64,000 nucleotides of DNA from Epiperipatus broadwayi. Its lineage: Eukaryota; Onychophora; Udeonychophora; Euonychophora; Peripatidae. This document shows positions 11,022 to 21,730 of the stretch, in pieces (within the stretch, counting starts at the first letter, position 1; each line of letters opens with the position of its first letter). The notes under the pieces are model-generated. The model saw only the letters and a program-made list of their open reading frames with translations. It was not told the DNA's origin and searched no databases. Location of the stretch: NCBI GenBank assembly GCA_028023455.1, contig JAQFVV010000002.1, forward strand, positions 34,170,706 through 34,234,705, written 5' to 3'. The translations under genes were made by a program, and so were the position numbers.

Positions 11022-11767
11022 TATATAAACAATTGAAATGCCCTCTAGTAATCACAAATTTAAACAACTTTTTCCGAAAAAATGGTAATTTCTTTCTGTA
11101 GATTTGAATTATACCAACCAGAAGAGAAAATATTGCACCAGTCATATTATTTAAAGCAATTTGTATTTGAATTAATTGATATCTATATATTCATACACAG
11201 CATTAAAATATAAGCAATCAATATTTTTATTACTTGTACAAAGAAATTGCCAGATTGTACATTGATCTAAATACAATAATGAAAAATTACAAATACCTAA
11301 GTCACTATGCATAAATCAGTTGCAACAACTAATTAAAAATCACTTGTAGTCTCATACCTACATCTTCTGACTCAATAAAGAATTATATAGTGTACTCTAT
11401 CCACTATATATATATATATAATTAATAGTATAGCGATTTTCACGTATGTGTAATATTGTATAAGAAACTATTTTTTATACATGTGCTAGAAAATTGACAG
11501 GAGTTTATATACATGTAAAAATATGAATGACTTTCTTTTTTAAGTGCTGTTAATATTACTGTATCAGCATTACTCATTAGAAAGCCAATGAGTATGGGCA
11601 ACCAGTTATATTGTTATCTCAGAACTTATAGCGGTAAGAAATTTAACAATATAACGAAAAAGATGGTTCCATAATATTAATAAACATTAAAAGGAAGTTG
11701 TTTTTGTTCTTACATATAGTTTGTAAATGCTGTATCTATTAATATTAAATATTTGACTTATAGTTAA
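11022..11767. other. Non-coding, nothing recognised
   Basis: AT-rich DNA with a (TA)n run at 11405-11420. No feature recognised. Confidence 0.4.
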
Positions 11768-11858
11768 AGTCCAGGGGTCAGCAACAGCTGCTTTACGAGC
11801 AGTTGTCCCGGGTTAGCAGGTTCGCTTCCCAGCTGATGCTATGACATAGAGAAAAAAA
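11768..11858 (+). mobile_element. tRNA-derived SINE (family H), 5'-truncated
   Basis: GCTGCTTTACGAGCAGTTGT looks like an anticodon arm. GGTTCGCTTCC further on is a good Pol III B box, and the body ends CTGATGCTATGACATAGAG followed by an A run. The A-box portion is missing. The full-length relatives are at 14.6, 26.4, 40.9, 45.5 and 55.1 kb. Confidence 0.7.
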
Positions 11859-12462
11859 ATAACACGCTTTATATTGTTCATTTTCTTACTTTATTGAATG
11901 CAGCTTGGTTATATCTGTATGGATTTAAATTTGACTCAATATTATTTGTTAGATTTCTCATCTTTAAAAGTTTTGAGATATCAAGATTAAATAATCATTT
12001 TATATTTGCTGGCTTTCTATCAAAAAAGGATGATAAAACGATGTAATAACATGTGGTAAAAAAATTTAGCTCCATTTCTTACATATAATTTGAAAGGTAG
12101 TATGTACTAATGTTTTATATGTATATAATATAATAATAACACATATGAAAATAGTGTTAATAAACCTAGAAATTTGCCCGATTCACTGACAGTATATGAA
12201 ACATTTATTATCCATATCATGTTTTAAAAAAAACTAATTATTCACCTACAGGATATAATCCCTGCAAGATGATTGGCTAGTTTTTTCAACTGCCTTCCAA
12301 TCTCACCAGAAATTCATGTAAATGCAATTACTGAAGATGAGATATTGCTTTTGAAATGTATATCCTGCAGGATAATTGGTTAAATTTTTGGCACAATATG
12401 GTGAGTGGATAATGAATATTTAATGCACTATGATTAACAACTGGCAGTATATATATATATTA
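11859..12462. other. Non-coding, nothing recognised
   Basis: AT-rich. A weak inverted pair (CAGGATATAATCCCTGCAAG at 12250 and ATCCTGCAGGATAATTGG at 12362) may be an old small element, but the match is too poor to call. Confidence 0.35.
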
Positions 12463-12550
12463 TTGTTAAAAGAGGTTGCCTTGACAATAGTTTGAGATTG
12501 TTGTTTATTATCCATATTGGGATTATTTAAATGTTGACTGGTTTCTAATG
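12463..12550 (+). repeat. Family A half element
   Basis: TGTTAAAAGAGGTTGCCTTG, ATTGTTGTTTATTATCCATA and GATTATTTAAATGTTGACTG form one arm of the family A fold-back, ending TGGTTTCTAATG. The opposite arm is absent. (TA)n lies on both sides. Confidence 0.7.
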
Positions 12551-12602
12551 TTTATATATATATATATATTACATTTTTAATACTTTAATAATAATTTCTA
12601 TT

Positions 12603-12757
12603 TTATAAATGAAGTTAAATTCACCCCAAGATGTATTAATGTGCAGCAACTAATAAGATAAGTTCTGCTGATGAAAAGAAAACAATAGCAAACCTATCCA
12701 AGCTACTATTAATCAAAAGGAGGCATCTTGATAGTGGATTTAACTTCATTTATATAA
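12603..12757. mobile_element. Small MITE
   Basis: Terminal inverted copies TATAAATGAAGTTAAATTCA and GTGGATTTAACTTCATTTAT bound a 155-bp segment. An inverted, diverged copy of the interior (AATAGCTTGGACATGTTTGC, GCAGAACAAGTCTTATTGGT) and right end lies at about 31010-31155. Confidence 0.55.
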
Positions 12758-12792
12758 TAGGGATCTTATTTACTAATTAATTTACATATATA

Positions 12793-13373
12793 TTATAAGA
12801 GACTTGAACTCAGACTTTCAAACTCCCCACAGCTATTCAATCCATCTTATACAACTGATATACATCACCATATACATATGGGAAAAGAGATCTCTAATAT
12901 ATGTATTTCATGCTGAACCAGCACTCATCAGTTGGTCCAGATCACCATCTCCCACACATATATACAATCACTGATCAGTTTATATTAAGATAGCAAATCT
13001 TCAAACTTTAATGGACAAGCTTCAATCTTCTCTACTCTCCAACATTTCAGCCATCCATATTATTGAAAATCTGAGGATGAATAAAGCTCTTCCATTCTGG
13101 GATTTTCAATAATATGGATGGCTGAAGTGTTGGAGAATGAGGAAGATCGAAGCTTGTCCATTAAAGTTTAAAGATTTGCTATCTTAATATAAACTGAGCA
13201 GTGATTGTACATTTGAGGGGGAGATGATGATCTGGACCAACTGATGAGTGCTAGTTCAGCATGAAATACATATATTGGAGATCATTTATCTCTTTCACAT
13301 GTATGTGGTCATGTATGAGGATGGAGGGGATAGTTGTGGGGAGTTTGAAAGTCTGAGTTCAAATCCCTTATAA
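12793..13373. repeat. Family C long fold-back element
   Basis: The left arm starts TTATAAGAGACTTGAACTCA and passes through TGAACCAGCACTCATCAGTT and TTCAGCCATCCATATTATTG. The right arm repeats these in inverse order and ends GTCTGAGTTCAAATCCCTTA. Arms are about 280 bp. The right end has a tRNA B-box-like GTTCAAATCC, so a SINE ancestry is possible. Half or whole copies recur at 29.2, 31.7, 44.3-45.2, 59.1-60.9 and 62.3 kb. Confidence 0.75.
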
Positions 13374-14181
13374 TTGCATTAAGTTTAGTATAGACAATAT
13401 ACATGTATTTAAGTATTATATATATAATTACTATTGACATGAAATAATATTAATGTTTTAATAAACCAAAACAGCTTGTCTTTTATAAATGTAGGATTAT
13501 TAAAAGGCATTTAACATATCTGAGCATCATTACAGATTACATTAATATTATGTACAATTTTATTACTATTTTTATTATATAATATTATATTTTGTAGAAC
13601 TACAATTTTAAATCTGTAGAATCATTTTTAACTGCATACCACAGCTACAATTTTGGAAATATAATATTTTATATTACAAAGCAATTGGAATGAATGTGCA
13701 TGTATGGATAAATTAAATTTTACTATAAGCGAATTTAAATGAATTTTTGTAGATATCTTATTCACTGGTGTTATAAATTATTTAAATGTTCATATGAGAA
13801 CTTGGAAAACATATAAATGTCATTTCATTTTTATCACATAGTTTTGACAGCAAATGGTGTTGCATTTAATGTCAACATAACATTAACATATGAAGTTTAT
13901 TTCCAATATATATCATATAAATACAAAACAATCAACCATATCCAAAGCTATTTGGTTTTAAGTTTTAATGTGGATATTGAAACCATGGTTATGGGTGAGT
14001 TTTATTAAAATACATATCTAACATATACATATACTTATGATATGATTTAATTTTAAAAGTATACACATTATAATATCAAAAAAGTAATTAACATAATCAA
14101 ATAACGGAGTTGTAAAAAAGATACAATAAAGTAACAAATTAAAAAAAAAAAATGGCATCCAAATGAATGATTTACTTTTTA
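13374..14181. other. Non-coding, nothing recognised
   Basis: AT-rich DNA. The 63-residue ORF at 13817-14008 has no recognisable features. Confidence 0.4.
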
Positions 14182-14268
14182 TTAGTCATGTGACTAACAT
14201 CTACAACTTATTAATCATGTGACTAACACCTACAACTTATTAATCATGTGACTAACACCTCCAACTTA
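14182..14268. repeat. Three tandem 29-bp units, each with TCATGTGA
   Basis: Units start at 14182, 14211 and 14240 and read TTARTCATGTGACTAACAYC then TACAACTTA with few changes. Each contains TCATGTGA, an E-box/M-box-type sequence, and the partial palindrome TAGTCATGTGACTA. Function is unknown. Confidence 0.85.
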
Positions 14269-14558
14269 CTTCATTACTATACCAATTATTTTTATTTTGT
14301 CATTTAAAAAATGTACTTTTTGATTTGTTTGATTTTAGTTTGGTAAAATGTTTATTATCATTAACTTATTTTGGGGCCATTTAAAATTTATATTCAAAAA
14401 TGGGAAAGCATCAAAGTTCATTGTGATGGCAAGCCATTGTGAATGGAGAAGTGGATAAATGTCCAAGTATTAATTTATGCTAACATTCTTATAGTTAACT
14501 GCACATCATAATTTATAAACTACTTTTTTTAAATATTTTTTTCAAACTGTGGATAGTT

Positions 14559-14669
14559 TTTTTTTTTTTATATGTCATAGCATCGGCCAGGACGCAAACC
14601 CACAACCATCTGCAACCAACTACTTGCTTGCAAGGCAGCTGCGATGACCTCTCGGCTAACAATGCTTGA
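14559..14669 (-). mobile_element. tRNA-derived SINE (family H) with perfect target duplication
   Basis: On the minus strand the body starts at TCAAGCATTGTTAGCCGAGA, with an A box (TTAGCCGAGAGGT) and a B box (GGTTTGCGTCC). It continues to CGATGCTATGACATA and ends in an A tail, seen as a T run at 14559-14570. CAAACTGTGGATAGTT occurs exactly at 14543-14558 and 14670-14685, a 16-bp target-site duplication, so both ends are well fixed. The source tRNA is uncertain. Confidence 0.88.
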
Positions 14670-14740
14670 CAAACTGTGGATAGTTGGCATCAAAAATAGT
14701 GATTCTGTAAGCTGAACTGCAGTATACATGTATATAACTA

Positions 14741-14915
14741 TTAGAAACCAGTCAACACTTAGACAATGCCAATATAAATAACAATCAACAATTTCAAACT
14801 GTTGTCAAGGCAACATTCTTTTAACAATAAATGTAAAATTGCTTTGGTAGCAGTTTGAAATTGTTGATTGTTATCTATATTGTAATTGTCTAAGTGTTGA
14901 CTGGTTTCTAATGAT
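14741..14915. repeat. Family A fold-back element
   Basis: TTAGAAACCAGTCAACACTT to AACTGTTGTCAAGGCAACA is mirrored by TTGCTTTGGTAGCAGTTTGA to GTGTTGACTGGTTTCTAATG around an AACAATAAATGTAAA loop. It has the same structure as 3799-3975. Confidence 0.75.
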
Positions 14916-14950
14916 TATTTATAAACTCATTTAGCCTTGAGTATTATTAC

Positions 14951-15008
14951 ATATATATATATACAGTATTATTTCAACTGTTATATATATATATATATAT
15001 ATATATAT
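14951..15008. repeat. (TA)n tracts
   Basis: Two (TA)n runs, about 14951-14963 and 14982-15008, follow the family A element. Confidence 0.8.
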
Positions 15009-15189
15009 GGTTTTGACCAATGAAATTACTGTTTGAAAATCTTTCAGCACTTTATTGTATTAGATTGTTCAGCCAATATAAAATGACTATTTGTATTGGT
15101 TGCCCAGAATGAGAGTGAAACTATCACAATCCACGAAGAAGTATAGTCTTCCTTATATATATAACCTAATATTACATATAACAGTTACT

Positions 15190-15735
15190 CATAGAATTAA
15201 AATTGGTTGGAGTGCTTTTGGTAGAAATAACTTGATACTAAAAGGAAATATGCCTATGTGTTTGAAAAGGAAGGTTTCTAACAAATGTGTTTTACCAGTT
15301 CTTACTTATGGATCTGAGACTTGGACACTCAATAGAAGAGCAATACAGAGACTTCAGACCACTCAAAGAAGTATGGAGAGGTGTATGTTGGGAGTAACAA
15401 GAAGAGATTGAAAAAGCAATGTATGGGTAAGAGAACAAACAGGTGTTACTGACATCATTGAAAAAATTAAAAGATTGAAGTGGAGTTGGGCTGGACATAT
15501 TGCTAGAAGAGATGATAATAGATGGACAATTGAAATTTTAAACTGGATTCCAAGAGATTGTAAAAGACCCAGAAAGAGACCACATGTGAGATGGATGGAT
15601 GAAATAAGAAAGTGTGCAGGGGTGATGTGGAGAAGAGAAGCTAAAGATCGGAGAAGATGGATTAAACTTGGAGAGACCTTCATCCTGCAGTGGATTGATA
15701 ATGGTTGATAATGATGATGATGATGATGATGCCTT
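15190..15735 (+). pseudogene. 5'-truncated RTE retrotransposon, C-terminal third
   Basis: It aligns with the full RTE copy from about 58588 to its end: LGWSAFGRNNLILKG-like, PMCLKR, YGSETWTLNRRAIQRLQ, WSWAGHIARRDDNRW and LGETFILQWIDNG. One frame runs through, broken by a TGA at 15409 where the other copy has CGA, so a single CpG-to-TpG change made the stop. A (GAT)n tail ends the copy near 15732. This fragment includes no RT catalytic motif. Confidence 0.88.
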
Positions 15736-17205
15736 TCTACTTTTTATGTAACTAATACTTAACTTAAAACTCATTACCTATATTTCTTTACAATAAATAA
15801 TGGATTCTCCCATGGAAGTTTGAATTAAACTATATATATAAATGAAGCCATGCTTTCATCTGGATTGTAATAGACCCTGTTGTTTCAAACCATTCCTAGA
15901 TTAATAAACCTTTATATATTCAGGGCAGTTATTTTGTGTCCGCTGAGCAATCTATTACAGTGGAATGATTAAATGTTTTTTTCTGCATTTGATTTCTGTT
16001 GGTCAAGACCAGATATACATTTTTTTCAGTTTTGTTCAATCAGTCAAGTGCTGTTTATAACCGTTTCAGTACTCTTATATTAAACTAATTCAATCCATGG
16101 GCTTCTATCCCCTCCCCCAAATCATGGGTTATAGATATAGCTGGAGAGTCTATAAATAAATCGAATTATATATATATATATCTCCGGTTTTAAGTAATCA
16201 ACCAAACGCTATTAATAAACTTTTCAGTAACCCTGTAATTACTAGATTTGTTAACCAATACGTAACTAACAATTTAGTAATTAAAGGAATACCGGGAAAT
16301 TACTTATAATGTAGGCAAACTGCTATATGTAAACATATTATATATAAATATTGATTCACGGAAACTATCATTTATTAAGTTCAACATCTTTTGTCGCTTT
16401 AATTATTTTCCAGCATATAGAAAGTATTGCAATAAGTTCAGATATTACATAAGTTCATATACAAAATGGAAACAATACACATATAACAAAAAATTACTTT
16501 TACATATAAAAAAGCAAAGAAATGTATATTCCAAAAAAAAAAAAATATATTGATAAATATTAAAATAAATTACAAAGATATTATATTTAAATTAATTCCA
16601 GTAGAAGGTCTTTTCATAGTATATGTCTTAAAACGCTAAGTTGATAGCATATATTTTATAAATGCATGCGTCCTACGCCCATACACACACAGTTATATAT
16701 ATATACAAAAAAATTACAAAATGTATTATTTTCAAATCAAAGGTTTCCAATATAATTTAAAGATGTATTTTATAAAATTATTTAAATAATATTATTCACG
16801 GTCATTTAATATTTGCAAAATTGTATACAATTAAACTATTGATAAACTATAAAAATAATATAATAAATATTAATTGGACGATTAGTAATTATTATTTAAA
16901 TGGGTTTTTTTTGTTCAAATTTATGTAATGTTTTTGTTTTATTTGATTTGTTGGATGTGTAAATATATTTATAGTAAATATTGTAATATAAAGATTAATT
17001 AAATAATTAAACAGATGTGTAAATAAATAAAGATCTTATAAATAAGTGTACTATATAGTTCTTTTAACATATTCACACACATCCATAATTGAATTATACA
17101 ATAACAATACTCATCGTATTTTAAACTTAATTATATATGTATAATTTTGCAAAAAATATATATATTTAAAAATCGGGTTACTAAATATATATATATAAAA
17201 CCTAC
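15736..17205 (-). other. Presumed first intron of the K2P gene, near its donor
   Basis: Minus-strand sequence downstream of the splice donor at 17204-17205. It is AT-rich with several (TA)n and poly-A tracts (for example 16533-16545) and no coding exon. No second exon is found anywhere between here and position 1, so the intron probably extends past the window edge. Confidence 0.5.
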
Positions 17206-17211
17206 CTATAG
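17204..17211 (-). promoter_or_regulatory. 5' splice site of the K2P first coding exon
   Basis: The minus-strand sequence ATAG|GTAGGT fits the donor consensus. It interrupts a glycine codon after its first base (phase 1), which matches the intron position shared by many K2P genes. Confidence 0.8.
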
Positions 17212-17539
17212 TCGAAACTACGGTTCCGACGAAATAAAAGGATCCTGAAAAATCCCAACGAGGTCGTCTATTTAAGAGACCCGATGCAGTAGCCCAACCA
17301 TGCTCTTGCAATAAGCCATCTAATTCTGTTATATTAAGACCGACTACACGGTATTTTTCTACAAATTTATAATAAGACTCTTTGTATTTCTCTCGGGTTC
17401 GAATTTCTCCGTCCTCTTCCAAAAACTGAAAGACCGCCGCTCCTACTAACATATAAATAACCAAAACCACAGCCAAAAGAATAAAACGGGCATTATCCTC
17501 TCGTAAATGTAGCTTTTTACAGCACCCATCCCGGGCCAT
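17206..17539 (-). CDS. Two-pore-domain potassium channel, THIK-type (KCNK12/13-like), first coding exon
   Basis: The exon encodes the first 111 residues of a K2P channel that passes background K+ current across the plasma membrane. Seen: LREDNARF at 12-19, then a hydrophobic first membrane segment at about 19-40; a long extracellular cap loop with an N-glycosylation site NIT at 69-71; and RPRWDFSGSFYFVGTVVSTI at 92-111, the start of the first pore loop. The DNARF and RPRWDF signatures are those of the THIK subfamily as I know it. The start ATG at 17537-17539 has A at -3 and G at +4. The exon ends ATAG|GTAGGT at 17206/17205, leaving the first base of the glycine of the pore GYG/GFG motif. K2P genes are known for a conserved intron at this point. 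The rest (about 300 residues in human KCNK13) is not in the window. Reading past the donor gives only a low-complexity tail. Confidence 0.88.
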
Positions 17540-18310
17540 AGTAAAATTTTACCGCCTAGGACCACTTAAAAAGAATTTTATTAATGATGGGTAAGGACTA
17601 AAAACAAAACCACACTTTTCAAAATACCAGTAGTGAAACATTATTGGGAGAAATTAAATAAACGGATTTAGGTTGTATTCCGTTGGTCATATTTCTACCA
17701 GCAAATAAGCCCAAACGATATCCAAAGGGCTAATTAAACCAAAATAACAGGATGATTGATTGGAGCAAAAATCGTTGTTATAATTTTCACTTTACTATCC
17801 AATATATGCAGAATCTTATTCGCAACTTTAAGACGCACGACCGCGGTTGGCTCTCTACAACTACCTGTAGACATATATTCCCGGCGTGTGAGACAACCCA
17901 TTCGGTTACAATTTGCCCGCCATACATAAGAAAACAGTTTCATTGCTATAATACTGCCATAAATTTTGTCTTTCTCAGAAAAGCAATTATTAATATTGAG
18001 CAAATAGGATCCATTGCCATAACTATTGAGCAATACTGCCTCTATGAAAGAAAATAAACGTTTAATTCATGCAAAATGAGGCGTTACTGGTTCACCAAAA
18101 TGCGGGGGAGCAGCGATGAAAATACCGCTCATCGGCAAATCTCGTTCTCGCCCATTTTAATGTAAGGAACACCGCTGCATGCATAAACAATCCTATCCGC
18201 TAAAATTCTAAATCAACGCCGATATCGATGCAAAAACTCGGAGCAGAGCAGCGATATACACCCGAGCGGAAAAAAAGAGATAATTCATCGCTGAGGAAAA
18301 AAATAATTGT
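17540..18310 (-). promoter_or_regulatory. Putative 5' UTR and promoter region of the K2P gene
   Basis: Immediately upstream of the channel start codon, and most clearly at 17830-18290, base composition shifts. CpG dinucleotides are frequent (CGACCGCGG, CCGGCGTG, GCGGGGGAGC, ACACCCGAGCGG), unlike the depleted surroundings, and no known repeats are seen. That is what an unmethylated promoter or 5' exon would look like. ORFs on both strands here (17734-18057) lack protein features. No TATA box or initiator was identified. Confidence 0.5.
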
Positions 18311-19767
18311 ATTCCTATCATAATGAATGGAAGAAGTAAAAACAATATTTCTTTCAATTTTTAAATGTTAGAATTAAAATGCACACAAATATATTCTTAA
18401 GAAACCATAATATTTTAAAATGTAATATTTTACTCCTAACACTTTGAGGACCAGGCGTATTAAAATACTAAATTCAATTTTAAAGGAGTTGAGGATGGAA
18501 AAAGGGGGTGGAATGTATTTTATAATCGTTAAACTGAAGAATTAAATTTAACATCAGCCTGAAGCAATGTTATATGCTCAATAAAGTGCGAAAAAACTCT
18601 TTAAATTTTCTCGTCGATTCTAAAAATGATTTGTTTTTTATTAATTTTTGTAACGTGTTTTATTTAACCCTAATTACTTGGTAAAATCGAGCTTGAAAAA
18701 CTATGTTTGGAATATGTATGAACATAAAGCGACGTAAAAAAATATGTGCATATATATATGTCTATAATTGTAAATCCTATACAGAGGTTAGAAAAGATGT
18801 TAAGTTTCTTTCAAGACTGTCAATTTGTTAAACATTGAATTTTTAATTTTCTAGCTTCTTGCAAGAGATAAAAAGGACAAATATTATGTAAACCACATAA
18901 CTCTTTTTGTTGTTGTTGTTGTTGTTTATAACCTCGTATTTTTCTTCCCTTACTCCATCTTATGTATGTGGTTCTAAACGCTGCTTGTAATCTTATAATT
19001 CAATAAAAATCTTTTGAATCTATAATTATAACAGATCATTGTGTTCGCCCTATTGTGTTAATATGTGCACTACCATCTATTATCACTAATTCATTGGATT
19101 ACGAAAATCTTTAAATATATTTTTAATATTATTCGATCACAAATTAGATAGTTATTAATTAGTTCAATTTTATCTTCAGATTTTTTGTTTTAATTTAAGT
19201 CGCAATTTTTGTTAAACATTGCCTATTAAATAATATACTTTTTATTTCTATTCACTTTCGATAGTTATCTCCACGATTCTATATTTACAATAGTAATATA
19301 TAACTTTATGTTGATATTGTTTTAGAGTTTTCATTTCCAATTATATATGTAAGATATTTATATGCTTCTGCACCTGTATCTAACATATCATGGAAATTTT
19401 AAGTACGTCTAAAAAAAAGATATAAGGAGGTGGGGGAGATGACGTTGCATTATTCCATGTTTGTGTTTAATTAAAAATCAGACATATTCATCTTTTACTA
19501 ACATTTAAAGATTATATCTGCGCTAGAAATACTTTCTGGTCTAATACATGATTAATAATAAATAATTTATTTACTTGAATAATTGTTCCCAAAGTTGTGA
19601 ATATAAAAAGTTTTATATTGTATTTGAAAATCAAACTATAATAATATATATAATATAATAATCGAACAACGTCCAATTTCAAGCATTGTAAATGGAATTT
19701 ATATCTGTCCAAATTAACGCTCTTATCAGCGTTAACATATTATATACATACATACTAGCAATGTGTC
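18311..19767. other. Non-coding upstream of the K2P gene
   Basis: AT-rich. A (TTG)n run lies near 18905-18926. No coding ORF or repeat landmark recognised. Confidence 0.4.
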
Positions 19768-20005
19768 TAACTGAGCTGGGTATATTGCTAGAAGAGATGA
19801 CAATAGATAGGCAGTTCAGATTTTTAAATGGATGCCAAAAAATTGTAAAAGACTTAGAAAAAGATCATATGCGAGATGGTTTGATGAAATATGGAAATTT
19901 GGTAATGTAATGTGGAGAAGAGACTATGGAAGAGAGAACTGGATTAAACTTGAAGAGATCTTTATTCTGATTGGATCTATAATAGTTTAAAATGATGATG
20001 ATGTA
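19768..20005 (+). pseudogene. Diverged RTE 3' fragment
   Basis: In sequence order it matches the end of the RTE copies: GAGCTGGGTATATTGCTAGA (WAGHIARR), AGATGACAATAGATAGGCAG (DDNRW), AAAATTGTAAAAGACTTAGA (DCKRPRK), GAAGAGATCTTTATTCTGAT near the terminus, then GATGATGATG. It is much more diverged than the other copies, with several frame breaks, so it is an older insertion. Confidence 0.75.
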
Positions 20006-20445
20006 TAAATTTGGAGAATAATAAATAAAATGTTAAAGTGCTTTTAAATTTATATTATTATTCTGGAAGAGTTTATGATATAAACCGTGTTTAATATACC
20101 AATAAATATAATATTAGCTAATAACTGGAAAAAATAACACAAAAGACAATGATACTTATAATATTAATATTTTGTTAAAATATTTTGTTAAAACTCACAT
20201 ATCATGTCTCAGTTTTCTATGTTTTGTACTATTTTTTAAGAAGTTATGTTTGCACGTTTGTTTGTTTGTTTTTGTAAGATTGCACACATTTTTCTCTTTT
20301 CTTTTTTTCTTCTTCTTTTTACATTGTGCACTCCTGCTATTTATTTGTATCCCATCCAATTCATAATTGCAACATTAGTTTAAATATATTAAACCAACTT
20401 ATCTTTTTGCTTTATTCTCTTAATTTTATGAATAATAAAAGACTG
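20006..20445. other. Non-coding, nothing recognised
   Basis: It contains a pyrimidine-rich tract at 20290-20322. Cysteine- and phenylalanine-rich ORFs over it are compositional. Confidence 0.4.
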
Positions 20446-20535
20446 TATATGTTATATATAGAGCTTACAAATAAGCTCTTAACAAGCTTTGCAGAATATC
20501 CCCAATCCCAAACCAGTTTCTGCTACTGGCTTCCT
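20446..20535 (+). repeat. Family E half element
   Basis: TTATATATAGAGCTTACAAA, TAAGCTCTTAACAAGCTTTG and CTGGCTTCCTCAGGGAGGTA match one arm of the complete hairpin at 52438-52665. Confidence 0.7.
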
Positions 20536-20559
20536 CAGGGAGGTAGTAATAAGTCTATA

Positions 20560-21504
20560 TGCTTTGAATAACACAAAATACTGCAATCAAAAATTTATTT
20601 CTTAAGAGTAATGAAATGATAGTTTTAACAATCAGGTAGTGAATTTGATGTTGTAGACCACCAAGAGTCCAACCTCTCAGGGGATCGGGAGGAAATTTAT
20701 CGGGGGGGGGGGGGGTTTACAAAATTCAGAGAAACTTCTTTGACAATAAAAAATATAAAGCTTTTGTTTAACAAGATTCAGGTCCCAGTAAAATAGCGAA
20801 ATGAAATGATATTATCAAAATTTATATTAATTTCTAAAAATTGAATTATATTTTTTTACGAAAACAATTATCTGTGTTAGTACCTAATAAAACTTAAACT
20901 GTCTCTCCATAAGTCGCGGCAAAATTTCACAAAAAAAAATGGGGGAGGGTGATAAAAATAAATTCAAGCATCATTGCTGTATTTTTTTATTTTTAAAATT
21001 AAAAAATTACTTTTAAAAAAAAAAAAATTTTTAATTTAAAAATCAACAATTTTTAATCCAATTAATAACATTTATTTTTTCAAAAAATTATTTTAAAAAT
21101 TTAAAAAATTTTTTTAAGTCTATTATCAAAAATGAAATATGGATAGAAACTTAAAAAGTAAAAAGTGGCTTCAGTTAGAGTGCTGGCAGAGGGAAAACTA
21201 TTTCCAGAAAAAAATAAAAACAAAATTTAAAAAAACCTAAATTGATAATTCTAAAAATTACAGAGATAAAATTTGCAGAACAGCAGCGGCATAGAGTAGT
21301 ACAGTGCGAGCCACTGCAAGCCATAGTAATGCAAGAAATTTGTGTTTGGTGGTTTAATACAATCCCTGCCCGTGTGATGATGCTGACTATAGTTATTAAA
21401 GATAGTAAAATGTATAAATACTGAACTGGATTTTGGCTATAGAAGCAAATGAGTTTGGATTGAAACATCTGTTTTCATTTTGGACTTACAGCTTTATATT
21501 TAAC
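20560..21504. other. Low-complexity non-coding stretch
   Basis: A G13-14 homopolymer lies at about 20702-20716, GGGGGAGGG near 20941, and long A/T homopolymers at 20985-21120. ORFs at 21175-21468 (minus) and 21242-21424 (plus) overlap each other and show no known features. Confidence 0.4.
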
Positions 21505-21730
21505 TAAAAAGATAAAAGATGACTGTTGAAGGGTTACATTGGATCCTAATATCTAGGTGCAGTGCTTTCAGATCCAAAGCTCCTCACTGTTGAAAGCCAC
21601 AGGATATAAAGTAATCTAGGGATATTGAATGAGTAGGCATTAGATAGGGATTTTATGCATGAACCTTTTTGCATCCATTGATTACTATGGCTGGCACTAG
21701 GTGGCACAACTGTATGGAGAGTTTGTCAAA
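21505..21730 (-). repeat. Family B repeat, inverse orientation
   Basis: AGCTCCTCACTGTTGAAAGC, GATATTGAATGAGTAGGCAT, CATCCATTGATTACTATGGC and CAACTGTATGGAGAGTTTG are the family B landmarks in reverse order. Confidence 0.75.

Noticed and set aside
15292-15774. Minus-strand ORFs of 68-106 residues, repeated at 58691-59152
   Set aside because: They are antisense shadows of the RTE C-terminal coding sequence.
17752-18057. 101-residue ORF on the plus strand and 99-residue ORF on the minus strand upstream of the K2P exon
   Set aside because: They overlap on opposite strands in the CpG-rich region, have no domain or signal, and are best explained by lower stop frequency there.
21242-21468. Overlapping 60- and 97-residue ORFs on both strands
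   Set aside because: No family features. Each is the antisense of the other.
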